Assembly (NCBI GenBank): GCA_001829505.1
Contig: MIBK01000079.1
Location: 12,429-29,029 of the forward strand
Direction of reading: 5' to 3'
DNA length: 16,601 nt
DNA from: Spirochaetes bacterium RBG_16_67_19
GTDB taxonomy: Bacteria; Spirochaetota; Spirochaetia; SZUA-6; DRHE01
Made by a program: the position numbers and the translations under genes. This document shows positions 1 through 6,870 of the stretch, in pieces (the stretch's first letter is position 1; every line of letters begins with the position of its first letter). The notes under the pieces are model-generated. The model did no database searches. It worked only from the letters and a program-made list of their open reading frames with translations, and was not told the DNA's origin.

Positions 1-202
1 GCCCGCCGATGAGGAAGGGCTCCCGAAACGCCGAAACGATCACCGCTCCCCGCTCGATGGTGGGGCACCAGCCAGTCAGGTAGCGGCCATTCATTACGTT
101 GTACTCGTCGTAGTAGACGAAAAGGAAATCAACCGAGTTTTCTTCCGCCAGGCGCAATGCCCGGCCCACCCTCTCTTGCTGCTCGCTCTTGGGAATCGAC
201 AT
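1..202 (-). CDS. Creatinase/prolidase-like M24 family protein, N-terminal fragment (runs off left edge)
   Basis: The reading frame is open from an ATG at 200-202 to the window edge, giving about 67 residues with no stop. The ATG is preceded by GGAG with 5 bases spacing. The fragment contains YYDEYN and YLTGWCP, matching YYDEFN and YLTGWCP at the same place in the full-length M24 protein encoded at 8787-9950. It is therefore the creatinase_N-type amino-terminal domain of a paralogue. It begins 15 bases after the RhaM stop codon and is the fifth gene of the left operon. There is no signal peptide, so a cytoplasmic location is expected. Its catalytic half lies outside the window, so it cannot be said whether it keeps the metal ligands that its paralogue has lost. 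Family assignment is firm through the paralogue; the reaction is unknown. Confidence 0.85.
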   Translation of the reverse strand, partial: MSIPKSEQQERVGRALRLAEENSVDFLFVYYDEYNVMNGRYLTGWCPTIERGAVIVSAFREPFLIGG

Positions 203-217
203 ATACGCTCCGTGCAG

Positions 218-544
218 TTAGAATTTGGAAAGATCCCAGACGGGCGAGAGATCCACGATCTTCTCGTCCGTCCCAAACAGCTCCTTGTCCTCGACCAGCA
301 TGCTGCGGACCTCCGTGGTCCATTGCCGGTAGACCTCCGTGCCGGCCAGCCGCCGCACCGCTTCCCGGAAATCCTGGCACTTCATGATCACGATGACCAG
401 GTTGCCCAGCAGGTAGATGTACTCTTCGACGAAGCCGCTCTCTCGAATCGCCGCGATCAGCTCCGGCCAGGTGCGCTCGTGCAGGTCGCGATAGGACTGC
501 ACCCGGTCGGGCCGGAGCCGCATCAGCTCGCAGATCACTTCCAT
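218..544 (-). CDS. rhaM: L-rhamnose mutarotase family protein (RhaM/DUF718)
   Basis: This 108-residue protein is about the usual length (about 104) of RhaM, which interconverts alpha and beta anomers of L-rhamnose so that isomerase or dehydrogenase receives the right form. The segment SYRDLHERTWPEL places Tyr18 and His22 followed by WPEL, as in Escherichia coli RhaM (EEYQRRHNPIWPEL), where this His is catalytic. The family's RWW motif is represented by YRQW near residue 72, with only one Trp. The ATG at 544 follows the permease stop after 10 bases and uses a weak GGGTG-type ribosome site. It is cytoplasmic, with no signal peptide. It sits between CUT1 permeases and an M24 gene, suggesting that the imported sugar is a rhamnose- or fucose-like 6-deoxyhexose. 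Exact sugar specificity within DUF718 is uncertain. Confidence 0.85.
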   Translation of the reverse strand: MEVICELMRLRPDRVQSYRDLHERTWPELIAAIRESGFVEEYIYLLGNLVIVIMKCQDFREAVRRLAGTEVYRQWTTEVRSMLVEDKELFGTDEKIVDLSPVWDLSKF

Positions 545-564
545 CTATTTCACCCTATTTCACC
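545..564. repeat. Perfect 10-bp tandem repeat at permease/rhaM junction
   Basis: CTATTTCACC occurs twice head to tail (545-554 and 555-564). On the transcript strand each unit reads GGTGAAATAG. The copy at 555-564 carries the permease stop TAG, and the copy at 545-554 supplies the GGTG that serves as a poor ribosome-binding site for rhaM. It looks like a slippage duplication that reshaped the junction. Confidence 0.8.
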
Positions 565-1415
565 GCTCCCGCGGTCATCCCCTTGATCAGCTGCCGCTGA
601 AAGAGCAGATACACGATCAGGATGGGAACGATGGCAATAGTGAGGCCGGCGCTGATGATCGGGATGTTCACCTCCAGGTTGTTGCGCTGAGAGGTCACGG
701 CGACCATCAGAGTCGTCTGCCGCGCCCCCGGCAGGATCAGCAAGGGCAGCAGCAGGTCATTCCACATCCAGACCGAGTTGATAATCCCCAAGGCGGCTAC
801 CGCGGGCCGGCTGATGGGAAACATGACCAGCCAGATGGTTTGCCAGTGACTGGCGCCGTCTATCCGCGCCGCCTCCATGATTTCGTCCGGAATTCCCCGA
901 AAGTAGGCCCCCAGCAGGTATACACCCAGCGGCAGCCCGAAGGCCGTGTAAGCCAGGATCAGCCCGTGGTACTGGTTCACCAGCCGCAGGTCCAATGCCG
1001 TCTGGTACACAGGAACCATGATGGTGGGGAAGGGAATCACCAGGGTTCCCACCAGGAAAGCGAAAACCAGGTTGCGGGCCGGAAAGCGGACCTTGGTAAC
1101 TGCGTAGGCCACCATCAGCGCCGCGACCGTGCACAGCACGACTCCGCCGACGGTGGTGATCACGGAGTTCAGGATCAGCCGTAAGACCGCGAAGCGCCGG
1201 AACTGGACACGGAAGTTCTCGAGCGTCGGCTCTCTGGGCGGGGCGAAACGACTGAGCGCGTACCCCTTGGGGGTTTTCAGGGCGGTGGCCGCGGTATAGT
1301 AGATCGGAAACAAGGCCACGAAGGCGCCTAGCACGAGAAGCAGGGTGATTACCCCCCGCCCGAGGCGACGGCCTATCCGCCGGCGAAGGGTGGCCCCCGC
1401 AAACTCCAGGCCCAC
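555..1415 (-). CDS. CUT1 sugar ABC transporter permease, MalG/LacG type
   Basis: This 286-residue inner-membrane protein has about six hydrophobic segments. It carries the cytoplasmic EAA loop of the MalG/LacG family (EAARIDGASHWQTIW, about residues 182-196), which docks on the ATPase. The start is a GTG three bases after the TGA of the upstream permease, with AAGG upstream; no ATG lies close by. It forms a heterodimeric channel with the permease encoded at 1419-2351 and receives sugar from the binding protein at 2431-3744. No ATPase gene is present in this operon within the window, so the pair may use a shared MsmX/MsmK-like ATPase encoded elsewhere. Substrate is unknown; the adjacent mutarotase suggests a 6-deoxyhexose or an oligosaccharide containing one. 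Confidence 0.93.
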   Translation of the reverse strand: MGLEFAGATLRRRIGRRLGRGVITLLLVLGAFVALFPIYYTAATALKTPKGYALSRFAPPREPTLENFRVQFRRFAVLRLILNSVITTVGGVVLCTVAALMVAYAVTKVRFPARNLVFAFLVGTLVIPFPTIMVPVYQTALDLRLVNQYHGLILAYTAFGLPLGVYLLGAYFRGIPDEIMEAARIDGASHWQTIWLVMFPISRPAVAALGIINSVWMWNDLLLPLLILPGARQTTLMVAVTSQRNNLEVNIPIISAGLTIAIVPILIVYLLFQRQLIKGMTAGAVK

Positions 1416-1418
1416 GGC

Positions 1419-2351
1419 TCAAGCCTTCTGCCGGCGAGTGCCGGACACGTACATGTAGCGAACCTGGAAAGTGGCGAAGATCAGGACGAACACGAACAGG
1501 GCGACCCCGATGGTCGTGCCGTAGCCCAGCTCGCTGAAACGGAAAGCGGTGATGTACACCAGGTACTCCGGCAGCATGGTGGCATATCCAGGCCCTCCTT
1601 CGGTCATGGCGAAAATAAACGGGAACATCCAGACCAGCAGGCCGCTCGTGCAAAGAATGGTCCAATAGCCCATCACCGGGAGGATGATCGGAATGACGAT
1701 GCGGAACATGCGGGTCAGGAATCCCGCCCCGTCCAGCGCCGCGGCATCGAACAGCTCGTCGGGGATGGTGCCCAATCCCGCCAGGTAGGTGACCACGCCC
1801 AGCCCGAAGTAGCTCCAGAGCACCACGCCTACCAGGGAGAAGAGAGCCACCCGCTTGTCCCCGAGCCAGGAGAGGGCGAGAAAGCCCAGCCCGATCTTGC
1901 GGAGCAGCTCGTTGAGTGGTCCCTGGGCGTGAAGCAGCTCCCGGAAAACCTGCCCCACGATGACCGGGGCGATCGTGTAGGGCAAGAAGTACACGGCCCG
2001 GAAAAGCCTCCAGCCGGGGGTGCGCTGGAAAATCAACAGGGCCACGAAAAGCGGCAGGATGACCCAGGCCGGGAGCGTGAGGACCACCTTGCCGGCATTG
2101 AGGAACGCCTCCAGAACCTTGGGATCGCCCAGCATGCGCAGATAGTTGGCCAACCCGGCCCAGTGGCCCGTCTCGCCGAACTGGGATACGAAGAAACTGG
2201 CGTAAATCCCGCGAATCAAGGGGACAATCTTGAAACCCAGGGCCAGCAGAATCGCCGGCAGCACCAGCAGGATGCCGACCAGCGTGTCGCGGCGCCGCTG
2301 CGCGCCGGATGCGGTCGACGCAATCCGGCGCGCGGGTGCGGGTGCTCCCAT
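1419..2351 (-). CDS. CUT1 sugar ABC transporter permease, MalF/LacF type
   Basis: Chosen start is the ATG at 2349-2351, preceded by GGGAGG with 4 bases to the ATG, giving 310 residues. A longer frame from a TTG at 2414 adds 21 residues with no ribosome site and no family support. The protein has about six membrane segments, beginning with a hydrophobic stretch (LVGILLVLPAILLALGF) after a basic N-terminus. Its EAA-like loop reads FDAAALDGAGFLTRMFRIV, typical of MalF/UgpA/LacF permeases. It pairs with the MalG-type permease that starts three bases after its TGA. It lies 79 bases downstream of the binding-protein gene, and a stem-loop occupies part of that gap. Confidence 0.93.
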   Translation of the reverse strand: MGAPAPARRIASTASGAQRRRDTLVGILLVLPAILLALGFKIVPLIRGIYASFFVSQFGETGHWAGLANYLRMLGDPKVLEAFLNAGKVVLTLPAWVILPLFVALLIFQRTPGWRLFRAVYFLPYTIAPVIVGQVFRELLHAQGPLNELLRKIGLGFLALSWLGDKRVALFSLVGVVLWSYFGLGVVTYLAGLGTIPDELFDAAALDGAGFLTRMFRIVIPIILPVMGYWTILCTSGLLVWMFPFIFAMTEGGPGYATMLPEYLVYITAFRFSELGYGTTIGVALFVFVLIFATFQVRYMYVSGTRRQKA

Positions 2352-2373
2352 CGATCCTCCCGCGGGGGACACG

Positions 2374-2405
2374 CAGCGCAACCGGAGCAGGCCCCGGCTG
2401 CGCTG
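2374..2405 (-). other. Intercistronic RNA stem-loop between binding protein and permease genes
   Basis: On the transcript strand a 12-base arm CAGCGCAGCCGG and its partner CCGGTTGCGCTG enclose an 8-base loop. The only non-Watson-Crick position is a G-U pair on the minus-strand transcript, which would be an A-C mismatch on the other strand; this favours an RNA role on the minus strand. Such stem-loops after binding-protein genes commonly protect the upstream message from 3' exonucleases or limit read-through, raising binding protein over permease. No U-tract follows, so it is not a classical terminator. Confidence 0.6.
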
Positions 2406-2430
2406 TCGCGCCAAACAGACCGTGCGATCC

Positions 2431-3744
2431 CTATTTCCAGATCGGGTTGTCGGGCTTCTTGAGCGGCGATTCGTCCAGCGCCCGGTTCAACCGCTTGATC
2501 CATTCGTCCACCGAGAGCTGCCCCTGCATCACCTCCTGGTAGCCCCGGCTCAGCTCGTCGACCTCCCGCCCGCTGTTGAGCACGCCGGTGTGCACCATCG
2601 GGTTTTTGATGATTTCCTGGATCTGCAGGAAGGCCGGCGCGTGGGCGTTGATGCTGGCGTCGAACTGAGTGGTGTTGGGCTGCATGCCCCCCATCTGCAA
2701 CCAGAGGTTGGCCAGCTCCGCGCTGCAGAAGAAGGTGACGAAGGCCCAGGCCTGCTCCGGGTGTTTGCTCCAGGGGGTTATGCCCCAGGAGGACCCAGGC
2801 ACGCCGCTGAACTTCCGGGCGAACGGGGAGTTGAGATTGATCGAAGGGGGCAGCATGGCGCCGACGTTCTCGTGCCCGATCGCGTCGCCCGCCGCCTTCC
2901 AGTGGAAGGCGTCGGAAATGATGCTCGGGGTAAAGGCGGCCTCTTCGCGGAGGAAGAAGTCGAAGCCGTCGGGCTGCATGTTGATTGTGGCCGCGCCTTC
3001 CTGAAACCAGCCCAACTCGCTCATCCTGGCCATGGACTTCAGGGTTTCGGCCAGCGGCGGGTCGCTCCAGCGGACTTTCCCCATGGCGAAGTCGGTGATC
3101 TGCTGCTCGCTCTGCCAGTAGTTCTTGGCGACTTCGGGGAATATCCAATAGGCGATGGTATGGCCGACGCCGGTGGCGATCGGAGCCTTGCCGGCGGCCT
3201 TGATGGCCTTGGCGGCCCGATCGAAATCCTGCCAGGCGACGGGCGGCTTGGCGGGGTCCAGGCCGGCGGATCTCAGTATCTTCTTGTTGTAGTACCAAAC
3301 ATTACCCTGATAGCTGAAGGAGATTCCGTATGCGGGCTTGTTCTTGTCATAGGCCAGATGGTTGCTCGTCGTATCCAGCAGGTGCCCGACCGCCTTGGGG
3401 GTCTTGAGTGCCCGGATGTCCGTGTACCCGTCTTTGCGCTCCCAGGTTTCGAATCCGCAGTTGTTGCCCATGATGTCCGGCCCCGACTTTCCGGTGATGT
3501 AGGCTCCCTGCTTGGGATAGAAGCCCTCCATGGGTACGGTTTCCATTTCGATCTTGATGCCCGGATTCCTTTCCATGAACAGGCCGGCTACCTTGTTCCA
3601 GGCCTCCGCGCCGCCCGGCTGCCAGCCTAGCAGCTTGATCGTTACCGCTCCCGGTTCTTTCTGGCCGCCCGCCGTCAAAGAGGCGACCAGCGCAATCAAC
3701 AGGACTGCCGCCAGAACCCATGTCTTGGACCGTGCTGTTGCCAT
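2431..3744 (-). CDS. CUT1 extracellular sugar-binding protein (SBP_bac_1/UgpB-MalE type)
   Basis: This 437-residue protein has a signal peptide (residues 1 to about 26: basic ATARSK, then a VLAAVLLIALVASL core) ending in TAGGQKEPG. There is no lipobox cysteine, so it would be soluble or held by another mechanism. The mature part starts VTIKLLGWQPGGAEAWNKV and has the SGPDIM-type segment and overall length of family 1 solute-binding proteins for glycerol-phosphate, maltose and oligosaccharides. The ATG at 3742-3744 follows GGAGGAAGG. It is the first gene of the left operon, directly downstream of a strong promoter and an operator-like site, and feeds the two permeases downstream. Ligand unknown. 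Confidence 0.93.
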   Translation of the reverse strand: MATARSKTWVLAAVLLIALVASLTAGGQKEPGAVTIKLLGWQPGGAEAWNKVAGLFMERNPGIKIEMETVPMEGFYPKQGAYITGKSGPDIMGNNCGFETWERKDGYTDIRALKTPKAVGHLLDTTSNHLAYDKNKPAYGISFSYQGNVWYYNKKILRSAGLDPAKPPVAWQDFDRAAKAIKAAGKAPIATGVGHTIAYWIFPEVAKNYWQSEQQITDFAMGKVRWSDPPLAETLKSMARMSELGWFQEGAATINMQPDGFDFFLREEAAFTPSIISDAFHWKAAGDAIGHENVGAMLPPSINLNSPFARKFSGVPGSSWGITPWSKHPEQAWAFVTFFCSAELANLWLQMGGMQPNTTQFDASINAHAPAFLQIQEIIKNPMVHTGVLNSGREVDELSRGYQEVMQGQLSVDEWIKRLNRALDESPLKKPDNPIWK

Positions 3745-3799
3745 AACCTTCCTCCTCGAACTGAATTAGTGCTTTGCTGCCGAGCCGAGGGTGTTAGCT

Positions 3800-3817
3800 A
3801 ACGGTAACGTTAACATT
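3800..3817 (+). promoter_or_regulatory. Putative LacI-family operator, site A
   Basis: The sequence AACGGTAACGTTAACATT contains the palindrome TAACGTTA centred on CG, as in LacI-family operators. It matches 17 of 18 bases of site C at 11281-11298 and 15 of 18 of site B at 9969-9986 (opposite strand). It covers the predicted transcription start of the binding-protein operon, 6 bases beyond the -10 box, a typical position for repression. Confidence 0.8.
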
Positions 3818-3823
3818 GCTTCA

Positions 3824-3851
3824 AGTATAGCAGAGCCGAATCAGCTGTCAA
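3824..3851 (-). promoter_or_regulatory. Sigma70-like promoter of the left (CUT1) operon
   Basis: On the minus strand a consensus -35 TTGACA (3846-3851) and a -10 TATACT (3824-3829) are separated by 16 bases. Transcription would start near 3817, inside operator-like site A, and read into the binding-protein gene at 3744. The -35 box lies just beyond the hairpin that ends the preceding operon. Confidence 0.8.
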
Positions 3852-3857
3852 GTTCTC

Positions 3858-3891
3858 AAGGTGGCTCCCGCCTGAAAGCGGGAGCCACCTT
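3858..3891 (-). terminator. Strong terminator-like hairpin after the middle operon
   Basis: Two perfectly complementary 14-base arms (AAGGTGGCTCCCGC and GCGGGAGCCACCTT) flank a 6-base loop, 15 bases beyond the stop codon of the CUT2 binding-protein gene. On the minus-strand transcript the stem is followed by GAGAACUUGACA rather than a U-tract. It could be an inefficient intrinsic terminator or a 3'-end stabiliser. It separates the middle operon from the promoter of the left operon. Confidence 0.7.
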
Positions 3892-3906
3892 AAGGTTTCC
3901 GGTGCC

Positions 3907-4884
3907 CTAGAACTCAGCCTTGTACTTGTTGACGTTCGAAGCGTCGATCCTCGGGTTGTCCATGATGGAGTAGAAGGGTTCGAGCTTGCCGTTCTTGAGG
4001 AATTCCAGAGCCCGTCTGGCCTCGAAGGCCCCCTCCGTTATCGGCGACTGCTGTACTGTCCCGAACATCCAGCCGTCTTTGATAGCCTGCAGGGCGTCTC
4101 CCGTGCCTCCGACGCCGACGATCTTGATCTGCCCGGGCTTGATGCCGGCTTCCTTGAGCGCCACGATCACTCCTCCGGCAATGTAATCGTCGTGAGCGAA
4201 GATGGCATCCATATTCTTGAAACGGGTGATGTAATCCTCTGTTATCTTGGTGGCCTCCGCCGGCGACCAGTTGGTGGGCTGGACGGCCAGGATGCTGATG
4301 GCGGCTTTCTTCTTCTTGATGGTGTCATCCAGAGCCTTGGCGTACAACACGCAGACATTGAAGCCTGAAACACCTTCGACTACCGCTATATTGCCTTTGC
4401 CGCGCATGGCGTCGACCAGCAGCTCCGAAGCCACCAGGCCCTGTTCATAGGCGCCCACTCCGGAGAAGCCGATGATGTACTCATTGGCTGACTTGTCGGC
4501 CTCCGTGTTGATGGTCATGACCGGCACCCCGGACACCTTCGCCTTTTTCAGCGCCGGGATAATGGCCAGCGGGTCGACGGGCACCAGGCAGATCAGGTCC
4601 ACTTTCATGGCGATCATGTCGTCCACGTCGGTGCTCTGTTTGGCCGGGTCCCACTTGGAATCCGGCACGACCACCTTGTAGCCCGCTTTTTCCATGGTTT
4701 CCGTGAATGAACGGATGTGCGGACCCACGAAAGGCGCGTCTGTGCCGCCCCACATCAAGGCTACGGTGCTCTGGCCCCCCGCTTCGGCAGCGGGTTTGGC
4801 CTCCGCGGCCCCGCCGGCGAAGGCCAGGCCCGCGCAGAGCAGCAACGCCAGGACGCAACCGCTCGCCCTCGAAAATTTGCCCAT
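3907..4884 (-). CDS. CUT2 sugar-binding protein (RbsB-like, Peripla_BP_4)
   Basis: This 325-residue protein has a signal peptide (hydrophobic VLALLLCAGLAFA, residues 11-23) followed by GGAAEAKP, a spirochaete-type cleavage boundary without a lipobox cysteine. The mature region follows the ribose/galactose-binding pattern: VALMWGG strand, DVDDMIAMKVDLICLVPVDP (the 'zone of unknown' loop common in RbsB relatives), GVPVMTINTEAD, then DAIFAHDDYIAGGVIVAL and KIVGVGGTGDALQAIKDG in the second lobe. The ATG at 4884 has GGAGG with 5 bases spacing. It is the last gene of the middle operon, after ATPase and two permeases, an order that leaves the most highly needed subunit promoter-distal. Ligand unknown, presumably a monosaccharide. 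Confidence 0.93.
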   Translation of the reverse strand: MGKFSRASGCVLALLLCAGLAFAGGAAEAKPAAEAGGQSTVALMWGGTDAPFVGPHIRSFTETMEKAGYKVVVPDSKWDPAKQSTDVDDMIAMKVDLICLVPVDPLAIIPALKKAKVSGVPVMTINTEADKSANEYIIGFSGVGAYEQGLVASELLVDAMRGKGNIAVVEGVSGFNVCVLYAKALDDTIKKKKAAISILAVQPTNWSPAEATKITEDYITRFKNMDAIFAHDDYIAGGVIVALKEAGIKPGQIKIVGVGGTGDALQAIKDGWMFGTVQQSPITEGAFEARRALEFLKNGKLEPFYSIMDNPRIDASNVNKYKAEF

Positions 4885-4909
4885 ATTGTCCTCCTTCGGA
4901 CTTTTTTCT

Positions 4910-4928
4910 AACCGCTTGACAAGCGGTT
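4910..4928. other. Perfect 9-1-9 palindrome between permease and binding-protein genes
   Basis: AACCGCTTG and CAAGCGGTT flank a single central base in the 52-base gap between a permease stop (4937-4939) and the binding-protein start (4884). On the transcript it can fold as an 8-bp stem with a GUC loop, followed by AGAAAAAA rather than U residues. It is thus not a terminator for this operon. A message-processing hairpin is the likeliest role; an operator is the alternative. Confidence 0.6.
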
Positions 4929-4936
4929 CGCAATCC

Positions 4937-5884
4937 TTATCGAAAAGCCGCAGCCTTCGCCTGATATGAATCCAGCGACACCACGGTCATCAGCATGAGC
5001 CCCTTGATCACCTGCTGCAGGTACGGGGTGACGTGCAGAAGGATCATGGCGTTGCTCAATACCCCCAGCAGCAGGATCCCCTGAAAGGCCTTGAAAATGC
5101 TGCCCTCCCCTCCCGAAAGGCTGATCCCTCCGAGCAGGACGCCCGAGATCACATCCAGGTTCGTGTCGATCCCGTAGGTCCCCGAAGCGGAGTTCAGTCG
5201 AGAGAGCAGCACGATTCCCGACGCCCCGCAGAGGAAGCCGGTCAGGGAAAAGGCGAAGATCTTGAGTCCGGCTACGTCGATGCCGAACATCCGGGCGGCC
5301 TTCTCGTTGCAGCCCACCGCGTACAGGTTGCGCCCCAGGACGGTCCGCGCCAGGACCAGGGCGAAGAGAACCAGCAGGGCCGCCGCGAGCACCACCGGGT
5401 ACGGGATCACCCCGAACAGATTCCCGTAGCCAAAGGAGAACAGGGCGTCGCTGGAGCCCGAGATGGTCTGCTTGTTGGTCAGGATCAGGACCAGGCCCCG
5501 CAGGAATATCATCATGCTCAAGGTGCTGATGAAGGAGTTGATCCTGAGCTTGGCCACAAACACCCCGTTCAGGAACCCCGCTACGGTGCTGGCCAGGATG
5601 GCTGCCGCGATGCCGGCGCCGAGGCCGGAGCCCTGCAGCAGGATGGCGACGGTGGTGGCGAAGACCATGTTCGATCCCACGGACAGGTCGAAGTCGGCCC
5701 CGATCATCAGGAAGGTCATCCCAATTCCGATGATGCTGGTGATGCTGACCTGGAACAGGATGTTGAACAGGTTCTCGGCGGAGATGAAAACCGGCCTCAC
5801 GACGGCCAGAACCAAGGCAATGGCCAGTATGATCAGGAGGATTTTCTGGTCACGGATGATCGCGCGAAAGCGCCTGCCGTTCAT
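4937..5884 (-). CDS. CUT2 sugar ABC transporter permease (RbsC-like), second of a pair
   Basis: This 315-residue protein starts at the ATG of 5882-5884, which overlaps the TGA of the preceding permease (ATGA), a sign of translational coupling. It has eight to ten hydrophobic segments and the BPD_transp_2 motifs GADFDLSVGS near residue 65 and GGISLSGGEGS near residue 250. A longer open frame continues upstream to 6874, but that part lies out of phase over the other permease gene and is not coding. With the permease at 5881-6864 it would form a heterodimeric channel powered by the ATPase at 6871-8385. Confidence 0.93.
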   Translation of the reverse strand: MNGRRFRAIIRDQKILLIILAIALVLAVVRPVFISAENLFNILFQVSITSIIGIGMTFLMIGADFDLSVGSNMVFATTVAILLQGSGLGAGIAAAILASTVAGFLNGVFVAKLRINSFISTLSMMIFLRGLVLILTNKQTISGSSDALFSFGYGNLFGVIPYPVVLAAALLVLFALVLARTVLGRNLYAVGCNEKAARMFGIDVAGLKIFAFSLTGFLCGASGIVLLSRLNSASGTYGIDTNLDVISGVLLGGISLSGGEGSIFKAFQGILLLGVLSNAMILLHVTPYLQQVIKGLMLMTVVSLDSYQAKAAAFR

Positions 5885-6864
5885 GCGGCTTCCCTTCGAG
5901 TGCGGATATCGATCAGTACCGCCGTCAGGATGATGAGCGCTTTGGCCACGTACTGATACGAGGAGGGGATGTTCAGCAGCACCATGGCGTTGATGATCAT
6001 CGTGACCAGGATCGCCCCCTGGAAGCTCTTGATCACCGAACCGCGGCCGCCCAGCAAGCTGGTGCCCCCAATGACCACCGCGGTTACGGCGTCGAACTCC
6101 CAGCCGTTGCCGATCAACCCCGAGGCGGTGTTCAGCCGCGCAACGAGAATCAGGGCCGCGAATGCCGCCATGAGCCCCGAGATCACGAAAGTCAGGATCT
6201 GGACCCGGGCCACCGGGACGCCGGCGATGATGGCGGCCTTCAGATTGGCTCCGATCAAATACACGTAGCGGCCGAAGGAAGTGCGGCGCAGGAGGAGCTC
6301 CAGCACGATGCAAGCGGCCACGAAGATGAACACGTAAACCGGGATCGTGAACAGCTGGGCTTGACCCAGAGCGGCAAACACCGGGTTCTTGACCCCGTAG
6401 ATCACTTTGCCGCCGGCAACCAGCAGGGCGCCGCCGCGCACCGCGCTCAGCGCGCCCAGAGTGATGATCACCGAGTTGGCCTGGAAGCGGCTGATGATCA
6501 GGCCATTGATCAGGCCCACCGCCGCGCCCATGAGGAACGGCAGACTGAAGGCCAACGCGAGCAGGGGCCGGCCCTCCTGGGCAGTCATCGAGATGTTGGT
6601 CTGGGAAAGATCGGCGTGGGTGTAGGTCAAGGCGATGACGGCGGCGAAGGACACCACCGACCCGACCGAGAGGTCCACGTTGCCGGCAATGACCGTGATC
6701 GTCAGGCCGGCGACCACCAGACCGATGATCGCGCTCTGCTTGAGGATGTTGATGAGGTTCCGCGCCGTGAAAAACGACGGTACGAAAAACGAACAGATCA
6801 CAAACAGCACGATGAAGACGGCCAGGATCGCTTCCCTGCGCAGGAGGTTTTGCAGTTTCATCAT
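5881..6864 (-). CDS. CUT2 sugar ABC transporter permease (RbsC-like), first of a pair
   Basis: The protein has about 327 residues from ATG 6864, or 326 from the adjacent ATG at 6861, which is better spaced from GAGGA (6 bases). It is strongly hydrophobic, beginning EAILAVFIVLFVICSFFVP, with the family motifs NVDLSVGSVVSFAA near residue 65 and GGTSLLGGRGS near residue 267. It starts 6 to 9 bases after the ATPase stop and overlaps the next permease by 4 bases. Two different CUT2 permeases in one operon imply a heterodimer, unlike the single permease of the plus-strand CUT2 system in this window. Confidence 0.93.
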   Translation of the reverse strand: MMKLQNLLRREAILAVFIVLFVICSFFVPSFFTARNLINILKQSAIIGLVVAGLTITVIAGNVDLSVGSVVSFAAVIALTYTHADLSQTNISMTAQEGRPLLALAFSLPFLMGAAVGLINGLIISRFQANSVIITLGALSAVRGGALLVAGGKVIYGVKNPVFAALGQAQLFTIPVYVFIFVAACIVLELLLRRTSFGRYVYLIGANLKAAIIAGVPVARVQILTFVISGLMAAFAALILVARLNTASGLIGNGWEFDAVTAVVIGGTSLLGGRGSVIKSFQGAILVTMIINAMVLLNIPSSYQYVAKALIILTAVLIDIRTRREAA

Positions 6865-6870
6865 GCTTCC

